A stretch of 64,000 bases of DNA from Moraxella caprae DSM 19149 (GCF_000426885.1 NZ_AUGF01000010.1:1-64000), one strand, 5' to 3'. Counted from the first letter of the stretch, positions 36,241 to 47,592 are shown. Translations and numbers: made by a program. Notes: generated by a model from the letters alone, not told the origin.

Positions 36241-36843
36241 GTGAATTTAAAAACTGTTACAGGTGCGGCGGTTGAACTATCAGAAACGACATTTGGTCGT
36301 GAGTTCAATGAAGCCCTAGTACACCAAGTCGTAACTGCTTACCTAGCTGGTGCTCGTCAAGGTACTCGTGCACAAAAAACTCGTGGCGAAGTATCTGGTG
36401 GCGGTAAAAAACCATGGCGTCAAAAAGGTACTGGTCGTGCCCGTGCGGGTTCTATCCGTGGACCAATTTGGGTAGGTGGTGGTCGTGCATTTGCCGCCAA
36501 ACCACAAGACTGGTCTCAAAAAGTAAACCGCAAAATGTATCGTGGTGCCATGCAATGCATCCTAGCAGAGCTTGTGCGCCAAGAGCGTTTGGTTTTGGTG
36601 GACTCTATCAGTGTTGATAGCCCAAAAACCAAAGGTTTGGTTGCTAAACTTGCCGAGCTAAATGCCCCACGCGCATTGATTGTTACTCACGAAGTTGATG
36701 AGAATCTATACTTGGCAGCTCGCAACATTCCATACGTGAATGTGCTAGGTACTCGTGAAGTTGACCCAGTTAGCTTGGTTTCTTTCGACAAAGTTATCAT
36801 GACGGTTGAAGCCGCCAAGCAATTTGAGGAGACACTAGCATGA
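36241..36843 (+). CDS. rplD: 50S ribosomal protein L4
   Basis: 200 residues with a GTG start, preceded by [26 protein letters not shown] and [15 protein letters not shown] form the exit-tunnel loop. L4 is the likely autoregulator of this operon. It overlaps rplW by four bases. Confidence 0.98.
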   Translation: MNLKTVTGAAVELSETTFGREFNEALVHQVVTAYLAGARQGTRAQKTRGEVSGGGKKPWRQKGTGRARAGSIRGPIWVGGGRAFAAKPQDWSQKVNRKMYRGAMQCILAELVRQERLVLVDSISVDSPKTKGLVAKLAELNAPRALIVTHEVDENLYLAARNIPYVNVLGTREVDPVSLVSFDKVIMTVEAAKQFEETLA

Positions 36844-37169
36844 GTAACGCAAGACTATATCAAGTACTAAAAGCCCCTGTTTTTTCTGAAAAATCTCAAC
36901 GTTTGGGTGATAGCCTAGGTGTTCAAGTTTTCAAAGTGGACAGCAGTGCAACCAAGCGTGAAATCAAACAAGCCGTTGAGCTTATGTTTGAAGGTGTTGA
37001 AGTTGTCAAAGTAAACACGCTAAATACCAAAGGTAAAACCAAGCGTTTTGGTCGTGTTGTTGGCAAGCGTTCAGACGTGAAAAAAGCGTATGTAACACTA
37101 AAAGCGGGTTCAGACGTACAAATCGGTGCTGGTGAAGAAGCCACTGGCGAAACAGCGACTAACGAATAA
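36840..37169 (+). CDS. rplW: 50S ribosomal protein L23
   Basis: 109 residues, slightly longer than enteric L23. [16 protein letters not shown] and [20 protein letters not shown] are conserved. It is an exit-tunnel protein and docking site for SRP and trigger factor. Coupled to rplD by an ATGA overlap. The last 15 residues ([14 protein letters not shown]) form an extra acidic tail. Confidence 0.97.
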   Translation: MSNARLYQVLKAPVFSEKSQRLGDSLGVQVFKVDSSATKREIKQAVELMFEGVEVVKVNTLNTKGKTKRFGRVVGKRSDVKKAYVTLKAGSDVQIGAGEEATGETATNE

Positions 37170-37180
37170 GGATCATAACC

Positions 37181-38008
37181 ATGCCTATCGTAAAAGCAAA
37201 ACCAACCTCACCAGGTCGCCGCTTTGTTGAAAAAGTTGTGCATCCACACCTTTATAAAGGTCGTCCTTATGCACCGCTTGTTGAATCAAAAGCAAAAACT
37301 GGTGGTCGTAATAACAACGGTCGTATCACTACTCGTCATATCGGTGGTGGTCACAAGCAACATTATCGTCTAATTGACTTCAAACGCAACAAAGACGGCA
37401 TCATTGCAACTGTTGAGCGTATTGAATATGACCCTAACCGTACTGCACACATTGCCCTACTAAAATATGCAGACGGTGAGCGTCGTTATATCATTGCACC
37501 TAAAAAATTGGCAGTAGGTGATCAGGTTCAATCTGGTGAGGGTTCTCCTATCCGTCCAGGTAACTGCTTGCCACTTAAAAATATCCCAGTGGGTACCGTT
37601 ATTCACAACATCGAACTAAAAATTGGCAAAGGTGCACAACTTGCACGTTCTGCTGGTGCAGCGGTTCAACTGCTTGGTCGTGACGGTGCTTATGTGATTG
37701 TTCGTTTACGTTCGGGTGAGACCCGTCGTATTCACGCAAATTGCCGTGCGGTTATTGGTGAAGTTTCTAACACTGAAAATAACCTAAAATCACTTGGTAA
37801 AGCAGGTGCAGCACGCTGGCGTGGCGTTCGTCCTACCGTTCGTGGTACGGCAATGAACCCGATTGATCACCCACACGGTGGTGGTGAAGGACGTAACTTT
37901 GGTAAACACCCAACCAGTCCTTGGGGTCAGAAAGCTAAGGGTCTTAAGACTCGTTCTAACAAGCGTACTGACAGTATGATTATCCGTCGCCGTCGTGCCA
38001 AGAAATAA
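37181..38008 (+). CDS. rplB: 50S ribosomal protein L2
   Basis: 275 residues. [20 protein letters not shown] and the C-terminal [18 protein letters not shown] near the peptidyl-transferase centre are diagnostic. GGATCATAACC precedes the ATG. Confidence 0.98.
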   Translation: MPIVKAKPTSPGRRFVEKVVHPHLYKGRPYAPLVESKAKTGGRNNNGRITTRHIGGGHKQHYRLIDFKRNKDGIIATVERIEYDPNRTAHIALLKYADGERRYIIAPKKLAVGDQVQSGEGSPIRPGNCLPLKNIPVGTVIHNIELKIGKGAQLARSAGAAVQLLGRDGAYVIVRLRSGETRRIHANCRAVIGEVSNTENNLKSLGKAGAARWRGVRPTVRGTAMNPIDHPHGGGEGRNFGKHPTSPWGQKAKGLKTRSNKRTDSMIIRRRRAKK

Positions 38009-38020
38009 AGGAAGAGTTTT

Positions 38021-38296
38021 ATGCCTCGTTCGTTAAAAAAAGGCCCGTTTATTGACGCACATCTGTTTTCTAAGGTAGAAAACGCCCTAGAAACAAACAG
38101 CCGTAAGCCAATCAAAACTTGGTCTCGTCGTTCCATGATTCTACCACAAATGGTCGGTTTGACCATTTCTGTTCACAACGGTCGTACCCATGTACCTGTT
38201 ATCGTGAGTGAGCAAATGGTTGGTCATAAACTTGGTGAATTCGCCCCAACCCGTTCATATCGTGGTCATGGCGTTGACAAAAAATCTAAGAGATAA
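38021..38296 (+). CDS. rpsS: 30S ribosomal protein S19
   Basis: 91 residues. [15 protein letters not shown] and [19 protein letters not shown] are canonical. It sits in the 30S head near S13. GGAAGAG precedes the ATG. Confidence 0.98.
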   Translation: MPRSLKKGPFIDAHLFSKVENALETNSRKPIKTWSRRSMILPQMVGLTISVHNGRTHVPVIVSEQMVGHKLGEFAPTRSYRGHGVDKKSKR

Positions 38297-38305
38297 GGTG
38301 CTACC

Positions 38306-38635
38306 ATGGAAGTAACTGCAAAATTACGTGGTGCCGCCATTTCGGCACAAAAAGTAAGATTGGTTGCGGACGAAGTTCGTGGTAAATCAATCGAGCGTGC
38401 TTTAGACATTTTGACATTTAGCAACAAAAAAGGTGCTAAACTTGTTAAAAAATGCCTACAATCAGCAATTGCAAACGCTGAACACAACAATGGTCTAGAC
38501 ATTGACACACTGCGTGTTTCTACCATCTATGTGGATGAAGGTATTACTTTGAAGCGTATTATGCCCCGTGCCAAGGGTCGTGCTGACCGTATCAGCAAAC
38601 GCACTTGCCACATCACTGTTAAAGTAGGAGCATAA
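38306..38635 (+). CDS. rplV: 50S ribosomal protein L22
   Basis: 109 residues. [20 protein letters not shown] and the beta-hairpin end [20 protein letters not shown] (exit-tunnel loop, macrolide-resistance hot spot) are intact. Confidence 0.98.
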   Translation: MEVTAKLRGAAISAQKVRLVADEVRGKSIERALDILTFSNKKGAKLVKKCLQSAIANAEHNNGLDIDTLRVSTIYVDEGITLKRIMPRAKGRADRISKRTCHITVKVGA

Positions 38636-38637
38636 TC

Positions 38638-39363
38638 ATGGGTCAAAAAGTACATCCAATTGGTATTCGTTTGGGCGTTATCAAAAAGCACAACGCTAAC
38701 TGGTACGCAAATCCAAAGCAATACTCTGAATACTTGCTAAATGACTTCAAAGTGCGTGATTTTCTACGCAATAAATTAAAAGAAGCCATGGTAAGCAACA
38801 TCAGCATCGAGCGTCCTACGGGTGCCGCTAAGATTACCATTCACTCAGCACGTCCTGGTGTGATTATTGGTAAACAAGGTGCTGACATTGAAGCACTTCA
38901 AAAAGACCTAACCAAGCTTATGGGCGTTCCTGCTCAGGTAAATATCCAAGAGATTACTCAGCCTGATCTAGACGCACGTTTGGTTGCTGTTGGTATTGCC
39001 AGACAGCTTGAAGGTCGTGTGATGTTCCGTCGTGCGATGAAACGTGCCGTGCAAAACAGCATGCGTGCTGGTGCTGGCGGTATCAAAGTTGAGTTGTCAG
39101 GTCGTCTAGGTGGTGCTGAGATTGCTCGTACTGAGTGGTATCGTGAAGGTCGTGTGCCACTACACACATTGCGTGCTGACATTGATTATGCAGAAGTTCG
39201 TGCAGAGACCACTTACGGTACTATAGGTGTGAAAGTTTGGATTTTCCGTGGTGAAATTCTAGACGGCATGAACAGCGTTTACAATCCAGTTGCAGAAGAG
39301 AAGACTCGTGCACCAAAACGCCGTGGTCGTACCAGCAACCGTCGCAATTCAGACAAGGGGTAA
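38638..39363 (+). CDS. rpsC: 30S ribosomal protein S3
   Basis: 241 residues with a KH domain ([20 protein letters not shown]). The basic C-terminal tail ([17 protein letters not shown]) is typical. It lines the mRNA entry channel and precedes rplP by three bases. Confidence 0.98.
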   Translation: MGQKVHPIGIRLGVIKKHNANWYANPKQYSEYLLNDFKVRDFLRNKLKEAMVSNISIERPTGAAKITIHSARPGVIIGKQGADIEALQKDLTKLMGVPAQVNIQEITQPDLDARLVAVGIARQLEGRVMFRRAMKRAVQNSMRAGAGGIKVELSGRLGGAEIARTEWYREGRVPLHTLRADIDYAEVRAETTYGTIGVKVWIFRGEILDGMNSVYNPVAEEKTRAPKRRGRTSNRRNSDKG

Positions 39364-39366
39364 GCC

Positions 39367-39780
39367 ATGTTACAACCAAAACGTACCAAATTCCGCAAAA
39401 TGCACAAAGGTCGTAACACAGGCCTTGCCCAACGTGGTAACACCGTTGCATTTGGTGAGATTGGTCTAAAATCTATCGGTCGTGGTCGCATGACTGCTCG
39501 TCAAATTGAAGCAGCTCGTCGTACCATTACTCGTCGCATCAAGCGTGGCGGTAAAATTTGGATTCGTGTATTCCCAGACAAACCAATTACCGAAAAACCA
39601 TTGGAAGTTCGTATGGGTAAAGGTAAAGGTCCAGTTGAGTACTGGGTAGCCGAAATCAAGCCGGGTAAAATGCTATACGAAATCCAAGGTGTGAGCGAAG
39701 AGCTTGCGCGTGAAGCCTTGACATTGGCTTCTGCTAAGCTACCTTTCAAAACCACCATTGTTAAACGGACGGTAATGTAA
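39367..39780 (+). CDS. rplP: 50S ribosomal protein L16
   Basis: 137 residues. [20 protein letters not shown] and [20 protein letters not shown] are diagnostic. It organises the A-site tRNA. Its stop overlaps the rpmC start by one base (TAATG). Confidence 0.98.
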   Translation: MLQPKRTKFRKMHKGRNTGLAQRGNTVAFGEIGLKSIGRGRMTARQIEAARRTITRRIKRGGKIWIRVFPDKPITEKPLEVRMGKGKGPVEYWVAEIKPGKMLYEIQGVSEELAREALTLASAKLPFKTTIVKRTVM

Positions 39781-39977
39781 TGAAAACAAGCGAATTACGT
39801 GAAAAATCAGTAGAAGAGCTGGCTACATTGCTTGACGAAAAGCAACTTGACGCATTTCGCCTACGCATGGCAAAAGCAACAGGTCAGCTAGGTAACACTC
39901 ACGAAGTTAAAGCAAATCGTCGCACGATTGCAAAAATCTTGACTTTGCTTAACGAAAAACAAAGAGGCGACGCATGA
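39780..39977 (+). CDS. rpmC: 50S ribosomal protein L29
   Basis: 65 residues. [20 protein letters not shown] and the C-terminal [15 protein letters not shown] are typical. Overlaps rplP by one base and rpsQ by four. Confidence 0.97.
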   Translation: MKTSELREKSVEELATLLDEKQLDAFRLRMAKATGQLGNTHEVKANRRTIAKILTLLNEKQRGDA

Positions 39978-40246
39978 GCGAGAATAACCAAACTCAAGAA
40001 GTCGGTGTTGTGACTGGTAAAGTTATCAGCAACAAAATGGACAAGTCTATCACTGTCCTTGTTGAACGCCAAATTCGTCACCCAATGTATGGCAAGCAAG
40101 TTCGTCGTTCTACTAAGCTTAAAGCTCACGATGAAAACAACGTTTGTCAAGAAGGTGATATCGTTCGTATCAAAGAAACACGTCCTATCTCAAAGACTAA
40201 AACTTGGACTTTGGTAGACGTGGTTGAAACTGCGGTAAAAATTTAA
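39974..40246 (+). CDS. rpsQ: 30S ribosomal protein S17
   Basis: 90 residues, OB-fold 16S-binding protein. [20 protein letters not shown] and [18 protein letters not shown] are diagnostic. It is the last gene of the S10 operon; a new promoter follows. Confidence 0.97.
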   Translation: MSENNQTQEVGVVTGKVISNKMDKSITVLVERQIRHPMYGKQVRRSTKLKAHDENNVCQEGDIVRIKETRPISKTKTWTLVDVVETAVKI

Positions 40247-40252
40247 AGTTAT

Positions 40253-40281
40253 TTGCATTAAAAGTCATTTGCTAGTATAAT
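40253..40281 (+). promoter_or_regulatory. Promoter of the spc operon (before rplN)
   Basis: TTGCAT (40253-40258), exactly 17 bases, TATAAT (40276-40281): four of six and six of six consensus matches. It lies just after the rpsQ stop. Confidence 0.85.
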
Positions 40282-40303
40282 GAACGTCTTTATTGGCGTT
40301 CAT
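40280..40303 (+). promoter_or_regulatory. Leader hairpin upstream of rplN
   Basis: ATGAACG (40280-40286) pairs with CGTTCAT (40297-40303). It lies at or just after the predicted transcription start, with no T-run. Its role is unknown. Confidence 0.4.
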
Positions 40304-40377
40304 CTACCAAATTTGTGCAAAATAGCATAAATTGGAGCGAATGGCTTTTATTGTATTATTATTTATGGAGTAATGCG

Positions 40378-40746
40378 ATGATTCAGACTGAAACAATGCT
40401 GGAAGTTGCAGATAACAGTGGTGCAAGACGTGTACAGTGCATTAAAGTACTGGGTGGCTCGCATCGTCGTTATGCATCAGTTGGCGATATTATTAAGGTA
40501 ACAGTAAAAGAAGCCATTCCTCGTGGTCGTGTTAAAAAAGGCGACGTGATGAATGCGGTTGTTGTACGTACCAAAAAAGGGGTACGTCGTCCAGACGGCT
40601 CTGTACTACGTTTTGATGATAATGCGGCAGTTATTCTAAACAATAACAAAGCACCTATCGCAACTCGTATTTTTGGACCTGTTACCCGTGAATTACGTGG
40701 TGAGCAATTCATGAAAATTGTTTCACTAGCACCAGAAGTACTGTAA
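40378..40746 (+). CDS. rplN: 50S ribosomal protein L14
   Basis: 122 residues. [20 protein letters not shown] and [16 protein letters not shown] are diagnostic. GGAG seven bases upstream fixes this ATG; the longer frame to 40315 is rejected. First gene of the spc operon. Confidence 0.98.
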   Translation: MIQTETMLEVADNSGARRVQCIKVLGGSHRRYASVGDIIKVTVKEAIPRGRVKKGDVMNAVVVRTKKGVRRPDGSVLRFDDNAAVILNNNKAPIATRIFGPVTRELRGEQFMKIVSLAPEVL

Positions 40747-40764
40747 ACTTTTAGAGGCTATCCT

Positions 40765-41082
40765 ATGGCAAAGTTACGCAAAGGCGATACCGTGGTTGTG
40801 ATTGCTGGCAAAGATAAAGGCAAGCAAGGCACAATTTTGGCGGTTAAAGCAGACCGTGTAAAAGTTGAAGGCATTAACATTGTAACCAAACACCAAAAAC
40901 CTAACCAAATGCTAGGTAAAGAAGGTGGCATCGTTAAGCAAGAAGCATTTCTACACATTTCAAACGTTGCGATTTATAACGCAGCAACCCAAAAAGCAGA
41001 TCGTGTTGCTTACCAAGTAAACGAAGAGGGCAAAAAAGTCCGTATCTATCGTTCTACTGGTGAAGTAGTGGCGACTGCATAA
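40765..41082 (+). CDS. rplX: 50S ribosomal protein L24
   Basis: 105 residues with a KOW motif ([20 protein letters not shown]). It initiates 50S assembly and sits at the tunnel exit. Preceded by AGAGG. Confidence 0.98.
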   Translation: MAKLRKGDTVVVIAGKDKGKQGTILAVKADRVKVEGINIVTKHQKPNQMLGKEGGIVKQEAFLHISNVAIYNAATQKADRVAYQVNEEGKKVRIYRSTGEVVATA

Positions 41083-41102
41083 GATACTAAGGGTATATAG
41101 TA

Positions 41103-41639
41103 ATGGCAAGATTAAAATCTTTATACAATGATAAGCTAAAGCAACAAATCAAAGATGAGCTTGGCTTAGAAAATGTCATGCAAGTGCCAAAAATCACCAA
41201 AATCACTCTAAACATGGGTGTTGGTGGTGCAGCACAAGATAAAAAACTACTTGAAGGTGCCTTGGCAGACATGACTGTCATTGCTGGTCAAAAACCAGTT
41301 GTTACCAAAGCACGCAAATCAGTGGCAGGCTTTAAAATTCGTGAAGAGTGGCCGATTGGCTGTAAAGTTACCCTTCGTGGCGACCAAATGTACGAATTCT
41401 TAGACCGCTTAATTGCCATTGCGATTCCTCGTATTCGTGACTTCCGTGGTTTTTCTGCAAAAGCATTTGATGGTCGTGGTAACTACTCGCTAGGTATCAA
41501 AGAACAAATCGTTTTCCCTGAAGTTGATTTTGATAAAATTGACCGTATTCGTGGTCTTGACATCACTATCACAACGACTGCTGCTAATGACGACCAAGGT
41601 CGTGCATTGCTAAAAGCATTCGGTTTCCCATTTAGATAA
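41103..41639 (+). CDS. rplE: 50S ribosomal protein L5
   Basis: 178 residues. [20 protein letters not shown] and [20 protein letters not shown] are conserved. It binds 5S rRNA in the central protuberance. Confidence 0.98.
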   Translation: MARLKSLYNDKLKQQIKDELGLENVMQVPKITKITLNMGVGGAAQDKKLLEGALADMTVIAGQKPVVTKARKSVAGFKIREEWPIGCKVTLRGDQMYEFLDRLIAIAIPRIRDFRGFSAKAFDGRGNYSLGIKEQIVFPEVDFDKIDRIRGLDITITTTAANDDQGRALLKAFGFPFR

Positions 41640-41649
41640 GGTAAACGTT

Positions 41650-41955
41650 ATGGCTAAGAAAAGCATGATTAATCGCGAATTAAAACGCGAAAAAACAGTT
41701 GCTAAGTACGCCGAGAAGCGTGCACAGCTAAAAGCAGTCATCAGTGATGTAAATGCCAGTGATGAAGAGCGTTTAGACGCAATGCTTGCTCTACAAGCAT
41801 TGCCACGTAACTCATCACCAGTTCGTTTGCGTAATCGCTGTGGCTTGACTGGTCGTCCACACGGCTATTTCCGTAAATTTGGTCTATCACGCAACAAGTT
41901 GCGTGAGCGTGTAATGCAAGGTGATGTACCTGGCGTTCGTAAAGCTAGCTGGTAA
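41650..41955 (+). CDS. rpsN: 30S ribosomal protein S14
   Basis: 101 residues, the long zinc-free form. [20 protein letters not shown] and [14 protein letters not shown] are diagnostic; the CxxC pairs of the short zinc form are absent. Confidence 0.98.
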   Translation: MAKKSMINRELKREKTVAKYAEKRAQLKAVISDVNASDEERLDAMLALQALPRNSSPVRLRNRCGLTGRPHGYFRKFGLSRNKLRERVMQGDVPGVRKASW

Positions 41956-41966
41956 GGAGTATCGCA

Positions 41967-42365
41967 ATGAGTATGCAAGATCCAGTTGCTGATATGCTAA
42001 CCCGCATTCGCAACGCACAATCAAGAAATAAGCCAAGTGTAGAAATGCCTGCTTCTAAGCTACGTAAATCAATTGCTGATTTATTGGTTGCTGAAGGCTA
42101 TCTAACTTCTGCTGAAGTTGTTGACGGCGAAAACAACAAAAAAGTTCTAAACATTGAACTAAAATACTACCAAGGCAAAGGCGTCATCGCTGAACTTAAG
42201 CGTTATAGCCGTCCTGGTCTACGCCAATATCGTGGTAAAGATGAACTGCCAAGCGTTCAAAAAGGCTTGGGCGTTGCCATCATCTCTACCAGCAAAGGCA
42301 TCATGAGCGACCGTGCAGCACGTGCAGCTGGCATCGGCGGTGAAGTTATCGCTTTGGTTGCCTAA
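41967..42365 (+). CDS. rpsH: 30S ribosomal protein S8
   Basis: 132 residues. [20 protein letters not shown] and [20 protein letters not shown] are diagnostic. In E. coli S8 represses spc-operon translation. Unusually, a terminator and a fresh promoter follow. Confidence 0.98.
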   Translation: MSMQDPVADMLTRIRNAQSRNKPSVEMPASKLRKSIADLLVAEGYLTSAEVVDGENNKKVLNIELKYYQGKGVIAELKRYSRPGLRQYRGKDELPSVQKGLGVAIISTSKGIMSDRAARAAGIGGEVIALVA

Positions 42366-42404
42366 TCACTTTATTTGTTATTTTTATTTAAAGTGATAAA
42401 AATA

Positions 42405-42434
42405 AAAATCCTTAGTTTACTCTAAGGATTTTTT
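42405..42434 (+). terminator. Internal terminator between rpsH and rplF
   Basis: AAAATCCTTAG (42405-42415) and CTAAGGATTTT (42422-42432) form a perfect 11-bp stem around TTTACT, followed by a short T-run. It divides the spc operon. Confidence 0.88.
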
Positions 42435-42444
42435 GTGTTATAAT
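42416..42444 (+). promoter_or_regulatory. Internal promoter for rplF onward
   Basis: TTTACT (42416-42421), 17 bases, TGTTATAAT (extended -10, TATAAT at 42439-42444). The -35 is exactly the loop of the terminator hairpin, so stop and restart signals overlap. Confidence 0.78.
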
Positions 42445-42549
42445 ACCCTGATTTCTTAACCAATTTAAATTATCTTGGATAGTGAGAATTGGTTGCTATT
42501 CGTTGCCATCAATTATTGATGGTTGTTTTTATCATTAAAGGAAATTCCT

Positions 42550-43083
42550 ATGTCTCGTGTGGCTAAAGCCCCAGTAACGCTACCTGCAGGTACCAGCGTT
42601 ACTTTGAACGGTCAGCAGGTTGAAGTTAAAGGCAAGAACGGTTCTTTGTCTTTACGCCTGCATGATTTGGTCGAGCTAAAGCAAGAAGATAACGTGGTTA
42701 TTCTTGCTCCTGTTAAAGACACCAAAGAAGCGTGGATGCACACAGGTACTGTGCGTGCATTGTTGAACAACATGGTTCAAGGTGTGAGTGAAGGTTTTGA
42801 GCGTCGTTTGCAACTTATCGGTGTTGGTTACCGTGCCCAAGTTGCTGGCAACGTGGTAAACCTTAACCTAGGTTTCTCTCACCCGATTGCTTATAATCTT
42901 CCTGAAGGTGTGACTGCCGAAAGTCCAAGCCAAACTGAAATCGTTCTAAAATCAAACGACAAACAAAAATTGGGTCAAGCAGCAGCTAAGATTCGTAGCT
43001 TCCGTCCACCAGAGCCTTATAAAGGTAAAGGTGTTCGTTATAGCGATGAAGTGGTTCTTCGTAAAGAAGCTAAGAAAAAATAA
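42550..43083 (+). CDS. rplF: 50S ribosomal protein L6
   Basis: 177 residues. [20 protein letters not shown] and the C-terminal [19 protein letters not shown] are diagnostic. AAAGGA upstream fixes this ATG over the longer frame from 42523. Confidence 0.98.
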   Translation: MSRVAKAPVTLPAGTSVTLNGQQVEVKGKNGSLSLRLHDLVELKQEDNVVILAPVKDTKEAWMHTGTVRALLNNMVQGVSEGFERRLQLIGVGYRAQVAGNVVNLNLGFSHPIAYNLPEGVTAESPSQTEIVLKSNDKQKLGQAAAKIRSFRPPEPYKGKGVRYSDEVVLRKEAKKK

Positions 43084-43098
43084 GTAAGGTGAGCAAAC

Positions 43099-43449
43099 AT
43101 GTTGGATAAAAAATCAGCTCGTCTTCGCCGAGCAAAAAAAACCCGTGCCCATATTCGTCAATTAGGTGCTAACCGTTTGACCGTTACTCGCACGCCACGT
43201 CACATCTATGCCCAAATCATCGCCCCAACAGGTGGTGTGGTTTTGGCTCAAGCATCAACCCTTGACTCAACCCTTCGCTCAGGTGCGACTGGTAATGTTG
43301 AAGCAGCAAAAGCTGTGGGTGCATTGATTGCAGAGCGTGCAAAAGCTGCGGGTATTACTAAGGTTGCATTTGACCGTAGTGGTTTTAAATATCATGGCCG
43401 TGTTAAAGCATTAGCTGACGCTGCTCGTGAAAACGGATTGGAGTTCTAA
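43099..43449 (+). CDS. rplR: 50S ribosomal protein L18
   Basis: 116 residues. [20 protein letters not shown] and [20 protein letters not shown] are diagnostic. It delivers 5S rRNA to the 50S subunit. Confidence 0.98.
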   Translation: MLDKKSARLRRAKKTRAHIRQLGANRLTVTRTPRHIYAQIIAPTGGVVLAQASTLDSTLRSGATGNVEAAKAVGALIAERAKAAGITKVAFDRSGFKYHGRVKALADAARENGLEF

Positions 43450-43451
43450 TC

Positions 43452-43949
43452 ATGGCAAAAGTTGAACAAACTGACGGTTTGGTAGAAAAATTAGTTGCCG
43501 TTGACCGTGTGGCAAAAGTTGTAAAAGGCGGTCGTATCTTCTCCTTCACTGCATTGACAGTGGTTGGTGATGGTAATGGTCGTGTTGGTTTTGGTCGTGG
43601 CAAGGCTCGTGAAGTGCCTGCTGCCATCCAAAAAGCACTAGAAGCCGCTAAGCGTAACATGATTACTGTTGAGCTTGCTGGCACAACACTACAACACCCT
43701 ATTAATGCTCGTCACGGTGCATCAAAAGTATACATGCAACCTGCATCAGAAGGTACTGGCGTTATTGCTGGTGGTGCAATGCGTGCTGTGCTAGAAGTTG
43801 CTGGCGTTCAAGACGTATTGGCAAAATGCTATGGTTCTACCAATGCTGCCAACGTGGTCTATGCAACCTTTAAAGGTCTGCGTGACATGGTTTCACCAGA
43901 GCAAGTTGCTGCTAAACGTGGCAAGTCTGTTGAAGAAATTTTGGGCTAA
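43452..43949 (+). CDS. rpsE: 30S ribosomal protein S5
   Basis: 165 residues with the dsRNA-binding-like N-domain ([20 protein letters not shown]) and [20 protein letters not shown]. It affects decoding fidelity and spectinomycin sensitivity. Confidence 0.98.
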   Translation: MAKVEQTDGLVEKLVAVDRVAKVVKGGRIFSFTALTVVGDGNGRVGFGRGKAREVPAAIQKALEAAKRNMITVELAGTTLQHPINARHGASKVYMQPASEGTGVIAGGAMRAVLEVAGVQDVLAKCYGSTNAANVVYATFKGLRDMVSPEQVAAKRGKSVEEILG

Positions 43950-43964
43950 GAGTAGGTGAGTGTT

Positions 43965-44144
43965 ATGAAAACAATGAAAATTACTCAAACTAAGTCTAGC
44001 TCACACCGTTTGGCAAGCCATAAAGCCTGCCTAAAAGGTTTGGGACTACGTCGCATCGGTCATACCGTAGAAGTAGAAGATACACCATCTACTCGTGGTA
44101 TGGTAAATCGTGTGTATTACATGGTTAAAGTGGAGGAAGCGTAA
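43965..44144 (+). CDS. rpmD: 50S ribosomal protein L30
   Basis: 59 residues from ATG 43965, starting [20 protein letters not shown], the usual length. An in-frame GTG at 43956 would add three residues and is less likely. AGGTGA lies upstream. Overlaps rplO by one base. Confidence 0.95.
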   Translation: MKTMKITQTKSSSHRLASHKACLKGLGLRRIGHTVEVEDTPSTRGMVNRVYYMVKVEEA

Positions 44145-44584
44145 TGGGTCTTCGTTTAAATGAACTTGCCCCAGCAGTGGGTGCAAAAAAGACTGCCCAA
44201 CGTCGTGGTCGTGGTATCGGTTCAGGTCTAGGTAAGACTGGTGGCCGTGGTATCAAGGGTCAAACTTCACGTTCAGGCTCAAGCATTCCAGTGGGCTTTG
44301 AAGGCGGTCAAATGCCTATCTATCGCCGTTTGCCAAAATTTGGTTTTACCAGCCAACTAGCCTTGACAACAGCTGAAGTGCGTTTGTCAGAGCTTAACAA
44401 AATTGAAGGCAATGAGGTAACACTTGAAACGCTAAAAGCTGCTAATATCATCCGTGGTGACATGAAGCGTGCTCGTATTATCCTATCAGGCAAGATTAGC
44501 CGTGCTTTAACCTTTAAAGGCGTAAAAGTTACTAAAGGTGCAAAAGAAGCCATCGTTGCCGCTGGTGGTAGCGTCGAGGAGTAA
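44144..44584 (+). CDS. rplO: 50S ribosomal protein L15
   Basis: 146 residues. [20 protein letters not shown] and [17 protein letters not shown] are diagnostic. Start overlaps the rpmD stop by one base (TAATG). Confidence 0.98.
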   Translation: MGLRLNELAPAVGAKKTAQRRGRGIGSGLGKTGGRGIKGQTSRSGSSIPVGFEGGQMPIYRRLPKFGFTSQLALTTAEVRLSELNKIEGNEVTLETLKAANIIRGDMKRARIILSGKISRALTFKGVKVTKGAKEAIVAAGGSVEE

Positions 44585-44587
44585 TCC

Positions 44588-45910
44588 ATGTCTAAATCAA
44601 CGCCTAAATCAGGCATTCCATTAAATCCATTGGCTTTTATTCGTAAGTACGATGAGCTATGGCATCGCATGTTATTTTTGCTTGGGGCGTTGGTTGTCTA
44701 TCGTTTAGGTTCGCACATTCCTGTACCAGGCATGAATCCTATTCGTCTTGCTCAATTTTTTGATGGCAGTCAAAACACCTTTTTAGGCATGTTTAACATG
44801 TTCTCAGGCGGTGCTTTGGAGCGTATGTCCATCATGGCACTGGGTATCATGCCTTATATCTCGGCATCCATTGTGGTGCAGATGATGTCAGCGGTGATAC
44901 CTTCGCTTGATGCCCTAAAAAAAGAAGGTGAATCTGGTCGGCGTATTTTAAATAAATACACGAGACAAGGCACACTGGCTTTGGCATTTGTGCAAGCGGT
45001 TGGTATGTCAGCAGGTCTTGTTGCAGGTGGTTTGACATTAAGCTCTGGTTTGACTTTCATGATTCCTGCGGTAACTTCATTGGTCGCAGGAGCGATGTTC
45101 TTGATGTGGCTTGGTGAGCAGATTACTGAGCGTGGCATTGGCAACGGCATATCCATGCTTATTTTTGCCAGCATCGTATCAAGTGCCCCTGGCATGATTG
45201 CAGGTGCATTTAGTCAAGACATGAACTTAATGGTTGTCCTTATCTTTGCTTTATTGGGTTTGGCAGTGACGGCTGGCATTGTTTATATTGAACGTGCCCA
45301 ACGTCGTGTGCCTGTTAATTATGCTCAAAAACAGCAAGAAGGGCGTAAAGTTTATGCTCAGCAACAATCACATTTGCCATTAAAGCTCAATATGGCAGGG
45401 GTGATTCCAGCGATTTTTGCTAGCTCATTGCTGATGTTGCCTGCAAGTTTGGGGCAATGGGCAGGTTCTTCGACGAATCCAACCACACTGCAAAATATCA
45501 TGCAGAACATTTCACTCATCTTACAACCAGGCAGTCCTTTGTACTTATTACTGTTTGGCGTGCTAATCATCTTTTTCTGTTATTTTTATACAGCATTGAT
45601 GTTTAACCCAGGTGAGGTGGCAGAGAATTTAAAGCGTAGTGGTGCTTATATTCCTGGTATACGCCCAGGACAGCAAACGAAACGATATTTGGATTTTGTC
45701 CTAAATCGCCTAACGTTTATTGGTGCGATGTATATGGCGATCATTTGCCTAATGCCAATGGTAATTCAAACGTCATTTGGCGTGCCTTTTCAGTTGGGTG
45801 GTGCATCTTTATTGATTATGGTGGTTGTACTTATGGACTTCATTGCACAGGTGCAAGCACATCTGATGACCCATCAATACCATGATCAAACTTTAATCCA
45901 GTCTAAATGA
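44588..45910 (+). CDS. secY: Preprotein translocase subunit SecY
   Basis: A 440-residue ten-helix inner-membrane channel of the Sec translocon. [15 protein letters not shown], the plug region near [15 protein letters not shown], and the C5 loop [16 protein letters not shown] are diagnostic. It sits between rplO and rpmJ, as in other proteobacteria. Confidence 0.98.
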   Translation: MSKSTPKSGIPLNPLAFIRKYDELWHRMLFLLGALVVYRLGSHIPVPGMNPIRLAQFFDGSQNTFLGMFNMFSGGALERMSIMALGIMPYISASIVVQMMSAVIPSLDALKKEGESGRRILNKYTRQGTLALAFVQAVGMSAGLVAGGLTLSSGLTFMIPAVTSLVAGAMFLMWLGEQITERGIGNGISMLIFASIVSSAPGMIAGAFSQDMNLMVVLIFALLGLAVTAGIVYIERAQRRVPVNYAQKQQEGRKVYAQQQSHLPLKLNMAGVIPAIFASSLLMLPASLGQWAGSSTNPTTLQNIMQNISLILQPGSPLYLLLFGVLIIFFCYFYTALMFNPGEVAENLKRSGAYIPGIRPGQQTKRYLDFVLNRLTFIGAMYMAIICLMPMVIQTSFGVPFQLGGASLLIMVVVLMDFIAQVQAHLMTHQYHDQTLIQSK

Positions 45911-45924
45911 CATTAGGAGTAGAC

Positions 45925-46041
45925 ATGAAAGTTCAAGCGTCTGTTAAAAAAATCTGTGGCAGTTGCAAAATCGTACGCCGTAAAGGTAAAGTACTCGTTA
46001 TTTGCAGTTCAGAGCCACGTCATAAGCAACGTCAAGGTTAA
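45925..46041 (+). CDS. rpmJ: 50S ribosomal protein L36
   Basis: 38 residues: [20 protein letters not shown] onward. Cys11, Cys14, Cys27 and His33 form the zinc site of the C+ form. TTAGGAG lies about eight bases before the ATG. It follows secY by 14 bases. Confidence 0.97.
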   Translation: MKVQASVKKICGSCKIVRRKGKVLVICSSEPRHKQRQG

Positions 46042-46068
46042 TTTTACAAATTAATACTTGCAATTTTG

Positions 46069-46120
46069 TAGCGGATATTGTATCATCCGCTAATTGCCAT
46101 GCTGTTATCTAGGATAGCAG
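46069..46120 (+). promoter_or_regulatory. Leader of the alpha operon with two hairpins
   Basis: TAGCGGAT pairs perfectly with ATCCGCTA (46069-46092), and CTGTTATC pairs with GATAGCAG (about 46102-46120). In enterics S4 binds a pseudoknot just before rpsM, so this is a candidate S4 control region. No T-run supports termination. Confidence 0.45.
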
Positions 46121-46169
46121 TAGAGTAAAACAGCAAATGCCTAGCATTTGTGCTAACGGAGAGAAATCA

Positions 46170-46526
46170 ATGGCTCGTATTGCCGGTGTAAACATTCCGG
46201 ACAACAAACACGCTGTGATTTCGCTAACTTACATTTTTGGTATTGGTCGCACTACTGCTAAGAAAATCTTGGCAACCGTAGGTATCAGCGAGACCACCAA
46301 AATTGGTCAGTTAGATGATTCACAACTGGATGCTGTTCGTGCAGAAGTTGCAAATTACGCTACCGAAGGTGACCTTCGTCGCGAAATTTCAATGAACATC
46401 AAGCGTTTGGTCGATTTGGGTTGCTACCGTGGTCTTCGTCACCGCCGTGGTCTTCCAGTTCGTGGTCAACGCACTAAAACTAACGCGCGTACCCGTAAAG
46501 GTCCTCGCAAAGCAATTAAAAAGTAA
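46170..46526 (+). CDS. rpsM: 30S ribosomal protein S13
   Basis: 118 residues from ATG 46170. [20 protein letters not shown] and the basic tail [18 protein letters not shown] are diagnostic. CGGAGAG upstream fixes the start. First gene of the alpha operon. Confidence 0.98.
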   Translation: MARIAGVNIPDNKHAVISLTYIFGIGRTTAKKILATVGISETTKIGQLDDSQLDAVRAEVANYATEGDLRREISMNIKRLVDLGCYRGLRHRRGLPVRGQRTKTNARTRKGPRKAIKK

Positions 46527-46546
46527 CTAATTTAGGAAGCTAAAAG

Positions 46547-46939
46547 ATGGCAAAAGACACTCGTAGCCGCAAAAAAGTGGCACGTCGTTCGGTATCTGAA
46601 GGTATCGCCCATATTCATGCGTCTTTTAATAACACCATTGTAACCATTACCGATCGTCAGGGTAATGCATTGGCTTGGGCCACCTCAGGTGGACAAGGCT
46701 TCCGTGGTTCACGTAAATCAACGCCTTTTGCTGCACAGGTTGCTGCTGAAGTTGCTGGTAAAACAGCACAAGAAACCTATGGTGTTAAAAACGTTGATGT
46801 CTTGGTTAAAGGTCCAGGACCAGGTCGTGAGTCTGCGGTTCGTGCATTAGGTGCATTGGGTTATAAAATTAACAGCATCAGCGATGTAACCCCAATTCCA
46901 CACAACGGCTGCCGCCCGCCTAAGAAACGCCGCGTTTAA
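46547..46939 (+). CDS. rpsK: 30S ribosomal protein S11
   Basis: 130 residues. [20 protein letters not shown] and ITPIPHNG-like end [17 protein letters not shown] are diagnostic. It forms part of the 30S platform. Confidence 0.98.
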   Translation: MAKDTRSRKKVARRSVSEGIAHIHASFNNTIVTITDRQGNALAWATSGGQGFRGSRKSTPFAAQVAAEVAGKTAQETYGVKNVDVLVKGPGPGRESAVRALGALGYKINSISDVTPIPHNGCRPPKKRRV

Positions 46940-46950
46940 GGAGATAACTC

Positions 46951-47592
46951 ATGGCCCGTTATATTGGTCCAAAACTAAAATTGTCTCGCCGTGAAGGTAC
47001 TGACCTGCAACTCAAATCAGGTGTAAAAGCTTACGACGTTAAGACAAAAAAATCAGGTCGCGTACCTGGTCAGCATGGCAATAGCCAAAATAAAGCCTCT
47101 GAATACGCCCTACAACTTCGCGAGAAGCAAAAAGTAAAACGTATGTATGGTGTGCTTGAGCGTCAATTCTCAAACTACTATAAAGAAGCTGCTCGTATGC
47201 GTGGCGCTACTGGTGAAAACCTACTTGGTATGCTAGAACGCCGTTTGGATAACGTTGTTTATCGTATGGGCTTTGGTGCTACTCGTGCAGAAGCACGTCA
47301 GTTGGTAAGCCACCGTGCAATCCTGCTAAAAAAAGCAGGTCGTGATGAGTTTGTTCGTGTGAACATTCCTTCAATCCAAGTTCAAGACGGTGATGTGATT
47401 GCTGTGCATGAGAAGTCAAAAGAACAACTTCGTATTAAAAACGCAGTAGAGCTTGCGACTCAACGTGGCATTCCAGAATGGCTAGAAGTTGATCACAGCA
47501 AACTACAAGGTACGTTCAAAACTGCACCAGATCGCAGTGACCTACCTGCTGAAATTAACGAAAGCTTGATTGTAGAACTATATTCTAAATAA
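46951..47592 (+). CDS. rpsD: 30S ribosomal protein S4
   Basis: 213 residues, a few longer than in E. coli. [37 protein letters not shown] and the S4 RNA-binding domain [20 protein letters not shown] are clear. The N-terminal zinc Cys cluster is absent (C- form). Likely autoregulator of this operon. Confidence 0.98.
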   Translation: MARYIGPKLKLSRREGTDLQLKSGVKAYDVKTKKSGRVPGQHGNSQNKASEYALQLREKQKVKRMYGVLERQFSNYYKEAARMRGATGENLLGMLERRLDNVVYRMGFGATRAEARQLVSHRAILLKKAGRDEFVRVNIPSIQVQDGDVIAVHEKSKEQLRIKNAVELATQRGIPEWLEVDHSKLQGTFKTAPDRSDLPAEINESLIVELYSK

